NCBI GenBank assembly: GCA_002749135.1
Contig: NVVY01000023.1
Coordinates: forward strand, 42,054-49,576
Source: Alphaproteobacteria bacterium
GTDB taxonomy: Bacteria > Pseudomonadota > Alphaproteobacteria > Sphingomonadales > Emcibacteraceae
Reading direction: 5' to 3'
DNA length: 7,523 nucleotides
Program-made: the position numbers and the translations under genes
Part shown: piece after piece, positions 1 to 6,687 of the stretch
Position numbering within the stretch: position 1 is the first letter of the stretch
How the letters are laid out: each line of letters starts with the position of its first letter
Notes under the pieces: model-generated
Seen by the model: only the letters and a program-made list of their open reading frames with translations
Told to the model about the DNA's origin: nothing
The model's database searches: none

Positions 1-177
1 CTGCTGGGCAACAGCCCCCACAGCTTGCGGGAAATAAAGAAAATCATCCGCCGTATTGAGGACGGAAGCCGCGATGACGATGAGGCATCGGAAAGGGTCT
101 TTATGGATGCCTTTGACGGCCCGGATCATCGGAAAGGGGTGGATGCCTTCCTCAATAAACGCAAACCGGATTATTAA
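1..177 (+). CDS. Enoyl-CoA hydratase/isomerase (crotonase) family protein, C-terminal fragment
   Basis: The gene enters from the left edge in frame 1, and 58 codons plus a TAA stop are visible. The end reads GVDAFLNKRKPDY, which matches the usual crotonase ending of the form (E/K)GVxAFLxKRKPxF. It is preceded by an amphipathic helix (NSPHSLREIKKIIRR) and an acidic stretch, the layout of the C-terminal helical trimerisation region of enoyl-CoA hydratases. Family members act on acyl-CoA thioesters in the cytoplasm, for example hydrating 2-enoyl-CoA in beta-oxidation. The catalytic core and oxyanion-hole residues lie outside the window, so the substrate and exact reaction cannot be assigned. The TAA stop (175-177) shares bases with the stop of the convergent holA gene, leaving no space for an intergenic terminator. 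The family call rests on the C-terminal motif alone; a 3-hydroxyisobutyryl-CoA hydrolase-type or other crotonase member is possible. Confidence 0.72.
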   Translation: MLGNSPHSLREIKKIIRRIEDGSRDDDEASERVFMDAFDGPDHRKGVDAFLNKRKPDY

Positions 178-1196
178 GAAACGCGGGCCGCATTGGCGAT
201 GCGCAGGCAGGCCCGGGCGCAGATGGCCTCTGCGGGCAGACCAGTGACCTTGCAGTCGGCCTCGGCCTCCATAACAATATCAAGGGCATTTGAGAGCTTC
301 CCCGTGGACCATTTTCCAATCTGGGACAAAAGATCCTTTTTCTCCGGCGAATAGGGGTTATAGACAACCGTTCGGACGGCTTGATCCGGGGGTATGCCTT
401 TATCCATACTGCCGCGTACCAGATGCAGTTTTTGCAGACGTCTGGCCAGATTACGCAGGATGGGAATGGCATTCTCGCCCCGGTTAAAGGCCTTGAACAG
501 GGTATCATCCAGAACTTTCAGATCACCGCCCGTGGTCGCCGCCGCGATCATGTCCAGGGTCAGCGCGCCGCTGTCCCCGATACAGGCCCGGGCATCGTCA
601 AGGGTCACCTTTTTCTGATCCCCCATATAAAGGGCCAGCTTTTCAAGCTCCCCCCGGGAGATCATCCGGTCACTGCCCAGATTATTCTGAAGATAGGCGG
701 CGGCATCAGGGGCAAGCGCCAGCCCATGCTGGCTCATGACCTCACGAAGAAGCTGGTGCAGATCGCCTGCGCCGTCCTCATAACAGGCAATGGCAGCGGC
801 ATTCTTGGCGGCGTTGAATAGCTTGACCAGCGGCGATGTGGTCCGAATACCGCCCGCCGTAATGATCACCAGCCCGTCCCCAAGGGGATTGGCGAGAAAG
901 GCTTTTGTCGCTTCTGTCACATTTTCCCCGGCCCTGTCCACCCGGACGACCCGCCGTCCGCCCATCATGGAGATGGCCGCCGCTTCATCGGCCAGAAGAT
1001 ATGGCTCTGATTTCAACTTGTCCGGTTCAATGGTCGCCACCTGAAAGGCATCGCGCAGGTCTTCGACAATCTGGCGGGCGATTTTATCGGCTCGCTCACG
1101 CACCAGCCCCTCATCCCGGCCATAAATCAGAACCGCCCGGTAGGCCGGGTTAAGTTGTTTGATCTGAGCTGTGATGTCATTCCGGTTGAGCTTCAT
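174..1196 (-). CDS. holA: DNA polymerase III subunit delta (clamp loader)
   Basis: This 340-residue protein has the normal length for HolA. Delta is the subunit of the DNA polymerase III clamp loader that opens the beta sliding clamp; it acts at the cytoplasmic replication fork. Visible features are the N-terminal AAA+-like segment AVLIYGRDEGLVRERAD (residues 21-37), which lacks a true Walker A lysine as expected for delta. Next come the strand and loop around SMMGGRRVVRVDRAG (76-90) and the family motif LGSDRMISRGELEKLALY (173-190). The rest is an all-helical C-terminal collar domain (about 210-340). The ATG overlaps the lptE stop as ATGA (1193-1196), and I see no Shine-Dalgarno sequence just upstream, so translation probably depends on ribosomes finishing lptE. 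The stop interlocks with that of the convergent crotonase gene. It is the last gene of the leuS operon; lptE-holA adjacency is common in proteobacteria. Confidence 0.95.
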   Translation of the reverse strand: MKLNRNDITAQIKQLNPAYRAVLIYGRDEGLVRERADKIARQIVEDLRDAFQVATIEPDKLKSEPYLLADEAAAISMMGGRRVVRVDRAGENVTEATKAFLANPLGDGLVIITAGGIRTTSPLVKLFNAAKNAAAIACYEDGAGDLHQLLREVMSQHGLALAPDAAAYLQNNLGSDRMISRGELEKLALYMGDQKKVTLDDARACIGDSGALTLDMIAAATTGGDLKVLDDTLFKAFNRGENAIPILRNLARRLQKLHLVRGSMDKGIPPDQAVRTVVYNPYSPEKKDLLSQIGKWSTGKLSNALDIVMEAEADCKVTGLPAEAICARACLRIANAARVS

Positions 1197-1726
1197 TGCG
1201 ATGAATGTTTTTCGGTGGCAGTTTTGTTGAAATAAGCCCCGATGCGGGTTGCCATCTGGTTGGCCACATCCTGCGATAATCTTTTCAGGGCCGCATTGCG
1301 GGCGATCATGTTGGAATAATCCGACTGGGCCAGATCATAGGTGACTAAGGCCCGCGCCGCTGAATCCAGAATGACCTTTGCGCTGTTCACATCCTCAAGC
1401 TGGAAAGAGGCTACAAGTTTCAGATTTTGCAGGGTCACACTGTCGCTCTGGCTGATACCATACCCATGTTCCTCGATCAGGAAGGTGACTTTGAGGATAT
1501 ATTCCGCTTGCTTGGTTTCGCCGAACGGGGTCAATTTATCCAGCAGGCTGTTGCGGATGACCTGGCCAATGCGCGACGGCCTGCCCTGTTCGGTAATATC
1601 GCTGACCCGGATATTGGCCATCACATCCCGCAGGTCACCTTTGCCATCGGAAAACTGGCCATACATGGGTTTGAAGCCGCAACTGGCGAGCATAACAGTC
1701 GTTATTAATACCAGAATAAGCTTCAT
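1193..1726 (-). CDS. lptE: LPS assembly lipoprotein LptE
   Basis: The 177-residue product has a short lipoprotein signal peptide: MK, a hydrophobic stretch, then the lipobox LASC with acylated Cys16. This is followed at once by GFKPMYG, the LptE signature of the CGF(+)PLY type. LptE is an outer-membrane lipoprotein that plugs the LptD barrel and helps insert lipopolysaccharide into the outer leaflet. The mature part reads as the expected alpha/beta sandwich, with alternating strands such as EYILKVTFLIEEHGYGI (about 75-91) and a long C-terminal helix (about 140-170). The start is supported by AGGA (complement of 1734-1737) seven bases upstream, which overlaps the leuS TAG stop; the leuS-lptE gap is 9 bases. 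The 3' end overlaps holA by ATGA. Position between leuS and holA is the conserved proteobacterial arrangement, which strengthens the call despite weak sequence conservation in the family. Confidence 0.92.
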   Translation of the reverse strand: MKLILVLITTVMLASCGFKPMYGQFSDGKGDLRDVMANIRVSDITEQGRPSRIGQVIRNSLLDKLTPFGETKQAEYILKVTFLIEEHGYGISQSDSVTLQNLKLVASFQLEDVNSAKVILDSAARALVTYDLAQSDYSNMIARNAALKRLSQDVANQMATRIGAYFNKTATEKHSSQ

Positions 1727-1733
1727 TCAACGA

Positions 1734-1737
1734 TCCT
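1734..1737 (-). promoter_or_regulatory. Ribosome binding site of lptE inside the leuS stop
   Basis: On the minus strand the sequence is TAGGATCGTTGA followed by ATG. The TAG is the leuS stop codon, and AGGA, which shares two of its bases, sits seven bases before the lptE start. This decides the lptE start and implies that ribosomes terminating on leuS uncover or reuse the site. Confidence 0.7.
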
Positions 1738-4288
1738 ATATGACAATATTGACAATTCGATTGGGCACCACGATCACCTTGCGAACGGGATTATCCCCAA
1801 TGGCGCGCTGGACTTTTTCAGACGCCAGTGCCAGCTTTTCCACCGCGCCCTTGTCCATATCCTTTGCCACTTCAATGGTATCTTTCAGCTTACCCTTGAT
1901 CTGTATGGCAATGGTGACCGTATTTTCCTGCATCAATTCAGGCCGGGCTTTGGGCCACGGGCTGTCGGTGACTATATCTGTATTTCCCATCTTTTGCCAC
2001 ATTTCTTCGGCCAGATGGGGCATCATGGGGGCCACAAGCTGTATCAAGGTGGTCAGGGCCTCGGCCTTGGCAAAGACATCGCCCGCTGAGCCATCGGATT
2101 TAAAGGCGCCGACAGCATTGGAAAATTTGTAAATCTGGGCCACGGCATTGTTAAAATGAAAATCCTCAATATCCCGGCCTATGGTATCAATGCTCACATG
2201 GGTCATGCGCCGCAAATCCTGAGCCGCCCTGGTAAAATCATCCGGCTCAGAGGTTGAAAGGTCAAGCCCCTCAAGCCCTGTGGTAACCGTGCGCCATAAT
2301 CTCTGGGTGAACCGCCATGCGCCTTCAACGCCGTCTTCGGTCCATTCAAGGTCCCGTTCGGGCGGGCTGTCGGACAGCATGAACCAGCGGGCGGTATCAG
2401 CGCCGTACAGATCAATGATTTCCGTGGGGTCAACCACGTTTTTCTTTGATTTTGACATTTTAACCGACCGGCCAATGGTGACATCCTTGCCGTCTCTGGT
2501 CCGGGCCGTATGGTCTTCGCTCCAGATAAGGTCACTGGGCAATATCCAGTTACCGTCCGGGTCCGCATAGGTTTCATGACAGACCATGCCTTGGGTGAAC
2601 AGGCCGTCAAATGGCTCATCTACCGATGACAGGCCGATTTTTTTCATGGCCCTTGTGTAAAAGCGGGAATAGAGCAGATGCAGGATGGCATGTTCAACTC
2701 CGCCCACATATTGATCTACGGGCAACCAGTAATCGGCGGCGGCTTGATCCACCGGATTTTCCGACTTTGGCGAGCAAAACCGGGCAAAATACCAGGATGA
2801 ATTAATGAAGGTATCAAAAGTGTCGGTCTCGCGCCGGGCGGGCTTAGCGCATTTGGGGCAATCAACATTTTTCCATGTGGGATGATGTTCCAGGGGATTG
2901 CCGGGTAGCTCGAAGCTCACATCATCGGGCAGGGTCACGGGCAGGTCTGATTTGGCCACCGGTACGATGCCGCAATCCGTACAATGAACGACCGGAATCG
3001 GACAGCCCCAATAGCGTTGCCGGGAAATGCCCCAGTCGCGCAGGCGGAAATTGATGGTCTTTTTGCCAAAACCGCCCTGTTCGGCCCGCCGGGCGACCTC
3101 GGCCTTGGCCTCGTCAATGGTCATGCCATCTAGAAAGTCAGAGTTGAACAGTTTTCCGGGGCCGGTATAGGCCTCTTTGTCTACCGCGAAATTGTCATCT
3201 TCGCCGTCTGGCCGGATAACGGTGCGCACCTCAAGGCCGTATTTACGGGCAAAGTCCAGATCACGCTGGTCATGGGCGGCGGACATGAAAATCGCTCCGG
3301 TGCCATACTCCATCAGGACAAAATTGGCGACAAAGACGGGCATGTCACGGTCCTGAAACGGGGCGCGGGCGGTAATTCCGGTATCAAAGCCCTTTTTCTC
3401 CATCTTTTCCATGGCTTCTTCGGTGGTGGCCCCGCTGCGGCATTCAAGGATAAAATCCTGCAAGGCCGGATTATCCTGGGCCAGTTTTTCCGCCAGCGGA
3501 TGATCGGCGGCGACGGCCATGCCGCAGGCCCCGAAAATAGTATCCGGGCGGGTGGTATAGACCTCCAGCGGGTCTTGGCCCGCTATATCAAAAAACAGGC
3601 GCAAGCCTTCAGAGCGGCCAATCCAGTTTTTCTGCATGGTCCGGACTTTTTCCGGCCAGCGCGGCAGGTCGTCCAGCGCAGCATTTAATTCTTCGGCATA
3701 ATCAGTAATTTTCAGGAACCACTGGCTGAGGCGGCGGCGTTCCACGGGTACGCCGGACCGCCAGCCACAGCCGTCCACCACTTGTTCGTTGGCCAAGACC
3801 GTATTATCCACCGGATCCCAATTGACCCATGATTCTTTGCGATACACCAGATCCGATTCCATAAAATCCAGAAACATTTTTTGTTCCTGACCATAATAAT
3901 CCGGATCACAGGTGGCGAATTCACGGCTCCAGTCGAGGCTCAGGCCCATCTGTTTAAGCTGACCGCGCATATGGGCGATATTCTCATAGGTCCATTTGGC
4001 CGGATGGACATTATGCTCCATGGCGGCATTCTCCGCCGGCATGCCAAAGGCGTCCCAGCCCATGGGATGCAGGACGTTATAGCCCTTTGCCCGCCGGTAG
4101 CGCGCAATGACATCCCCCTGGGCATAGTTGCGCACATGGCCCATGTGAATTTTGCCGGAGGGGTAGGGAAACATCTCCAACACATAATATTTTTGTCGGT
4201 TGGGGTCTTCTGCGGCGGTAAAGGTCTCGTTTTCCGCCCAGATTTTTTGCCATTTTTCTTCGGTAAGGGCGGCGTTATAACGCGTCAT
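1736..4288 (-). CDS. leuS: Leucine--tRNA ligase
   Basis: Full-length class I leucyl-tRNA synthetase (850 residues), which charges tRNA-Leu with leucine using ATP in the cytoplasm. The class I HIGH motif is HMGH at residues 48-51 within [15 protein letters not shown], and the second signature is KMSKS at 610-614. The CP1 editing domain is inserted between them, with its threonine-rich TTRPDT at 245-250 and the hydrolytic HDQRD at 339-343. A four-cysteine zinc site is present (C436, C439, C477, C480). [18 protein letters not shown] (487-504) is a strong family motif, followed by the helical anticodon-binding domain and the C-terminal tRNA-contacting domain ending at 850. The ATG is preceded by AGGA (complement of 4295-4298) at a 6-base spacing. 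One oddity: the normally conserved proline before the editing-site HD is alanine here (SAAHDQRD). It is the second gene of the operon, 38 bases after the DUF3576 gene. Confidence 0.98.
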   Translation of the reverse strand: MTRYNAALTEEKWQKIWAENETFTAAEDPNRQKYYVLEMFPYPSGKIHMGHVRNYAQGDVIARYRRAKGYNVLHPMGWDAFGMPAENAAMEHNVHPAKWTYENIAHMRGQLKQMGLSLDWSREFATCDPDYYGQEQKMFLDFMESDLVYRKESWVNWDPVDNTVLANEQVVDGCGWRSGVPVERRRLSQWFLKITDYAEELNAALDDLPRWPEKVRTMQKNWIGRSEGLRLFFDIAGQDPLEVYTTRPDTIFGACGMAVAADHPLAEKLAQDNPALQDFILECRSGATTEEAMEKMEKKGFDTGITARAPFQDRDMPVFVANFVLMEYGTGAIFMSAAHDQRDLDFARKYGLEVRTVIRPDGEDDNFAVDKEAYTGPGKLFNSDFLDGMTIDEAKAEVARRAEQGGFGKKTINFRLRDWGISRQRYWGCPIPVVHCTDCGIVPVAKSDLPVTLPDDVSFELPGNPLEHHPTWKNVDCPKCAKPARRETDTFDTFINSSWYFARFCSPKSENPVDQAAADYWLPVDQYVGGVEHAILHLLYSRFYTRAMKKIGLSSVDEPFDGLFTQGMVCHETYADPDGNWILPSDLIWSEDHTARTRDGKDVTIGRSVKMSKSKKNVVDPTEIIDLYGADTARWFMLSDSPPERDLEWTEDGVEGAWRFTQRLWRTVTTGLEGLDLSTSEPDDFTRAAQDLRRMTHVSIDTIGRDIEDFHFNNAVAQIYKFSNAVGAFKSDGSAGDVFAKAEALTTLIQLVAPMMPHLAEEMWQKMGNTDIVTDSPWPKARPELMQENTVTIAIQIKGKLKDTIEVAKDMDKGAVEKLALASEKVQRAIGDNPVRKVIVVPNRIVNIVI

Positions 4289-4326
4289 CTTATGTCCTGA
4301 TCTTCACAAAAATTATAGGTCGAAAT

Positions 4327-4797
4327 TTATTTTGTGGGCGCATTGTCCCGCCGGAGCAGGCGGGCCTGCATCAAGATGGCATTGGTGATTTTTACAGAGG
4401 CCCCCGGACGTGGTGACGTATCCTGCCAACTGTCCTTGATTTTAAACTGGCGATGGACTGAAACCTTCAGGGAATCTGCTGTCAGCTTGCGCCCCACAAT
4501 GAGAATATCGACCTTTGTCCGTTCATTGGCATTGCCGGGGTTGTTCGTCCAGTCAGTCAATATAACACCGCCGTTCTGGTCGGCACTGAGCATTGGCATG
4601 AAAGACATGGTGTCCAATGCGGACCGCCACAGATAGGCATTAACGCCAATTTGATAAACCTCTTCCGCTGCCTCAATTTTTTTTGCGGAACTGTCGCCGC
4701 CAAAAATACCACAGCCGCCCAAAGTAAGTACAAGCCCCACAGCCATGGCTTTTGCTGAAACCCTCGTAATATTTCTTATTCTTTGATACACGCTCAT
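4327..4797 (-). CDS. DUF3576 family lipoprotein
   Basis: This is a DUF3576-type protein, a family largely confined to Alphaproteobacteria and commonly found beside leuS; its biochemical function is unknown. The diagnostic core is VNAYLWRSALDTMSFMP followed by GGVILTDW and NERTKV, which matches the family pattern, then a strand-rich segment (LKVSVHRQFKI). The N-terminus carries a basic region, a hydrophobic stretch (AMAVGLVLTL) and a lipobox LGGC, so it should be exported and lipid-anchored. I chose the ATG at 4797 (156 residues, Cys29 acylated) because GGA lies six bases upstream. A longer in-frame ATG at 4824 (165 residues) has no Shine-Dalgarno sequence and would give an unusually long region before the signal peptide. 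It is the first gene of the leuS-lptE-holA operon, so a role in envelope biogenesis alongside LptE is conceivable but only inferred. Confidence 0.88.
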   Translation of the reverse strand: MSVYQRIRNITRVSAKAMAVGLVLTLGGCGIFGGDSSAKKIEAAEEVYQIGVNAYLWRSALDTMSFMPMLSADQNGGVILTDWTNNPGNANERTKVDILIVGRKLTADSLKVSVHRQFKIKDSWQDTSPRPGASVKITNAILMQARLLRRDNAPTK

Positions 4798-4874
4798 GCA
4801 TATTCCATTCTGTTTTACGGCCATTTTCAGGCGATATTATCGTCTATGGTATTTTACCCTCATAGCTGTTTATC

Positions 4875-4905
4875 TGTTTGTTGTTCGGCAAACAAGAATT
4901 TCTTG
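4875..4905. repeat. Two overlapping inverted repeats, possible operator
   Basis: TGTTTG (4875-4880) pairs with CAAACA (4889-4894) across an 8-base loop. The last two bases of that arm begin a second, near-perfect palindrome, CAAGAA-T-TTCTTG (4893-4905). The site lies 78 bases or more upstream of the leuS operon's first ATG and about 100 bases upstream of the rightward promoter. A 13-base palindrome with a single central base has the form of a dimeric regulator's operator, but I cannot match it to a known regulator. It may be chance symmetry in AT-rich DNA. Confidence 0.35.
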
Positions 4906-5005
4906 CATAAAATTGTCTTTTATGAGGCATTTTAACTTCTTTGGATGATTTGTAACGACAGTATGACGCATCAGGAATATTTCAGGGGTATTGATTGAAT
5001 CCAGA

Positions 5006-5034
5006 TTGATCTTTATTGTTTGATATTATATACT
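5006..5034 (+). promoter_or_regulatory. Putative sigma70-type promoter of the porin-like gene
   Basis: A -35 element TTGATC (5006-5011) and a -10 element TATACT (5029-5034) are separated by exactly 17 bases, matching four and five of the six consensus positions. Transcription would begin near 5041, giving a leader of about 110 bases before the GTG start at 5151. A weaker overlapping pair, TTGATT (4991-4996) and TATTGT (5014-5019), also has 17-base spacing. Confidence 0.55.
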
Positions 5035-5140
5035 TCCTTGCATCTGTGTGATTCTTTACGTTCACCGGACTAAATAAGCATCAAGGCTATTTGGGTATAT
5101 TTCTACAAAAATGGCTTTTGTCAAATTAATAAATAGTATG

Positions 5141-5144
5141 AGGA
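5141..5144 (+). promoter_or_regulatory. Ribosome binding site selecting a GTG start
   Basis: TGAGGA ends at 5144, six bases before the GTG at 5151. This supports the GTG over nearby out-of-frame ATGs at 5111 and 5138, neither of which has a Shine-Dalgarno sequence. The GTG also places the signal peptide correctly. Confidence 0.75.
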
Positions 5145-5150
5145 TTCGCC

Positions 5151-6050
5151 GTGACAAGCCTAAAGGGCAGCATAGCATTACTGGGCACCATTGGTATTTT
5201 TGCCATGACGTCCGTGGCCTATGGTGCGCCGGAATCTGGAAAAAATGACGGCGCGGAAGCCGCCAAGTCAGGCAAAAGTTTAGCCTCGTCTGTCTTATCA
5301 TTCTTTGGCGGGACGCCGGACATTAAAGATGTTGGTCCGGAGGTTATTCTCCTCGAAAAACCGGCCAAGGAAAATGCGGATCAATATATTACCCTGTCCG
5401 AAACACCTTTAAATCTGACAGCGGCAAAATCGGACAAGAAAATATTTGTCAAACAATCTTTTGATGTCGCCCCCGCGTTGATTTTTAATATGGGTAATTC
5501 AGGCATTGCCAGCCCGGCAGGCATAGCATCCGGTCAGCAGGTTACCTTTTCTTATGGGTCAGCGGATCATGGACATGACCCACGGGCCTTGGGCATCTCC
5601 ATCGGTTCACAGTTTCTGATTGAGCCATCATCGGTCATGTCGCCGCTTTTTGACGGGTCCGAATTTGACCAGATTAATAATCGTCAGGTCTATAACCTGT
5701 CCGTGGGCATGGGGTTTGCCGGGTTCAGGCTGGGGGCTTCTTTCAGCCGGGAAAAGATGCTCAATGATGCGGGCCTGAAGGGGTATGATATTGGCCTTGG
5801 TTATACTGGCAACAAATGGGGCGCGGACGTTAAATTTGGCGGTTACCGCCGGGACCATGACCTGTTGTTTGCCAGCCGAGAAGAATTTTACAACACGGTT
5901 CATGCGCTGGAAATCGGGGCGGCTTATCAGCTTTATTCTAATATCCGCTTTACGGGCCGCTTTACCTATTATTCCTATGGTCAGGAAAATGAGCTGGACA
6001 AGTTGAAAAACAGTCAGGTTTTCTTCCTGGGCACCAACGTGAATTTTTAA
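5151..6050 (+). CDS. Outer-membrane beta-barrel protein, porin-like
   Basis: The 299-residue protein begins with a clear Sec signal peptide: one Lys, then a hydrophobic core, with likely cleavage after AYG at residue 25. Residues 26-95 form a Lys/Ser/Ala-rich, strand-poor linker, unusual for a porin. From about 97 the chain shows alternating polar/aromatic beta strands arranged as hairpins: about 179-203, 210-235 and 249-277. A final strand, SQVFFLGTNVNF (288-299), ends in the C-terminal Phe typical of barrels recognised by the BAM complex. The strand order and ending resemble the C-terminal half of alphaproteobacterial Gram-negative porins (Porin_4 type). Those are usually noticeably longer, so this may be a compact barrel or a shortened porin. 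Pore activity and substrate cannot be inferred. Start is GTG with a good ribosome binding site; a sigma70-like promoter lies about 110 bases upstream. The TAA stop interlocks with that of the convergent ThiE/TenI gene. Confidence 0.75.
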   Translation: MTSLKGSIALLGTIGIFAMTSVAYGAPESGKNDGAEAAKSGKSLASSVLSFFGGTPDIKDVGPEVILLEKPAKENADQYITLSETPLNLTAAKSDKKIFVKQSFDVAPALIFNMGNSGIASPAGIASGQQVTFSYGSADHGHDPRALGISIGSQFLIEPSSVMSPLFDGSEFDQINNRQVYNLSVGMGFAGFRLGASFSREKMLNDAGLKGYDIGLGYTGNKWGADVKFGGYRRDHDLLFASREEFYNTVHALEIGAAYQLYSNIRFTGRFTYYSYGQENELDKLKNSQVFFLGTNVNF

Positions 6051-6670
6051 TCTTTAAATCCGCGAATGGCCGCAAGGCCCGCGATGCCGGAACCCGCAAG
6101 GTCAGCGGCATTTTCGCATGTGACGCCCCCAAGCGCGTATAGGGGCATCGTGGTTGATGCCGTCATCTTTCCTACCATTGACAGGCCGAGACTTACGTCC
6201 CCCGGATGGCTGAGGGTTGGAAAGACGGGTGCAAGCAAGGCCGCATCCAGCGGCAATTTATTCGCTTGCAGGACAGAAGCCATATCATGACAGGCGGCGG
6301 TTATTATCCAGCGAGAGTGTTTCGCGCGGATTTGTGGTGCGAGGTGCATCAGGCCTTGCGGCAGGTGAATACCGCCGGCCATGAGCTTTTCCGCAAGAGA
6401 TATATCTCCGGCCACCAGAAACGTCAGGCCTTTTTTTTGGCAGGTCTGAGACAATTTCCATCCCATATTTTCGCGCGCGGGATGATCATAATCCCGGAAT
6501 ATCACGGCGCAATATTCCGGCAGGCGGGTAATGATTTTTTCCGGCTCGGGGACAGAATTCTGGTCCGTGATAAAAAATGCAGCGGGCAAATTTTTCTGAT
6601 TGCGGCGGCTGGCCATATATTCCTGATTGAGGCGTCTCGCCATGTCTGCTAATGTCATGAAAAGCACCAT
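6047..6670 (-). CDS. Thiamine phosphate synthase / TenI family protein
   Basis: This 207-residue TIM-barrel protein belongs to the ThiE/TenI superfamily, which acts in the cytoplasm on thiamine-thiazole intermediates. Family landmarks in order are FFITD (32-36), GIHLPQGLM (100-108), ITAACHD (123-129), LLAPVFPTLSHPG (145-157) and the phosphate-binding loop ALGGVTCENAADLAGSGIAG (179-198). Canonical ThiE residues are altered. The GQED motif whose Asp binds magnesium reads PQGL, the Ser before the conserved His is Ala, and the PTxTK lysine is replaced by His. His128 is retained and aligns with the region of the catalytic His of TenI thiazole tautomerase. A TenI-like or diverged role is therefore as likely as true ThiE, so no symbol is given. 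The start is uncertain: ATGs at 6670, 6658 and 6643 are in frame and none has a strong ribosome binding site. It is divergent from yggS across 17 bases. No TPP riboswitch is visible upstream. Confidence 0.8.
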   Translation of the reverse strand: MVLFMTLADMARRLNQEYMASRRNQKNLPAAFFITDQNSVPEPEKIITRLPEYCAVIFRDYDHPARENMGWKLSQTCQKKGLTFLVAGDISLAEKLMAGGIHLPQGLMHLAPQIRAKHSRWIITAACHDMASVLQANKLPLDAALLAPVFPTLSHPGDVSLGLSMVGKMTASTTMPLYALGGVTCENAADLAGSGIAGLAAIRGFKD

Positions 6671-6675
6671 AATAC

Positions 6676-6679
6676 AGGA
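6676..6679 (+). promoter_or_regulatory. Ribosome binding site selecting the TTG start of yggS
   Basis: AGGA at 6676-6679 is eight bases before TTG (6688-6690). No in-frame ATG is available near the expected N-terminus, and the TTG start gives a normal YggS length. The site lies within the 17-base gap between the two divergent genes. Confidence 0.65.
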
Positions 6680-6687
6680 CGCCCGCC

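Larger units (their letters stand above)
4798..5150. other. AT-rich divergent intergenic region
   Basis: About 350 bases separate the leuS operon (leftward) from the porin-like gene (rightward). The stretch is clearly richer in A+T than its flanks and contains no ORF with a credible start. It should carry the promoters of both units. The rightward promoter is recognisable at 5006-5034. Facing left, TAAAAT (complement of 4851-4856) could be a -10 element but I find no matching -35, so the operon promoter is unresolved. Two interlocked inverted repeats lie at 4875-4905, and a small hairpin (ACAAAA/TTTTGT, 5105-5121) lies in the presumed leader of the porin-like gene. Confidence 0.75.

Noticed and set aside
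381..821. Plus-strand ORF of 146 codons opposite holA
   Set aside because: It is fully antisense to holA, whose family assignment and intact frame are clear; no domain or ribosome binding site supports it.
1341..2132. Long plus-strand ORF of 263 codons across the lptE-leuS junction
   Set aside because: It lies antisense to two confidently identified genes, has a composition rich in Ser/Arg/Leu typical of an antisense shadow, and shows no recognisable domain.
3272..3688. Plus-strand ORF of 138 codons opposite leuS
   Set aside because: Antisense shadow of the LeuRS editing domain; Gly/His/Ala-rich composition follows from the complementary codons.
5111..5250. Out-of-frame upstream ORF beginning at ATG 5111 and overlapping the porin-like start
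   Set aside because: No Shine-Dalgarno sequence precedes either ATG in that frame, whereas the GTG at 5151 has one and yields a proper signal peptide.
5062..5301. Minus-strand ORF of 79 codons overlapping the porin-like signal peptide and its leader
   Set aside because: It covers the presumed promoter-proximal leader and the signal-peptide codons; the translation has no recognisable motif and no good start.
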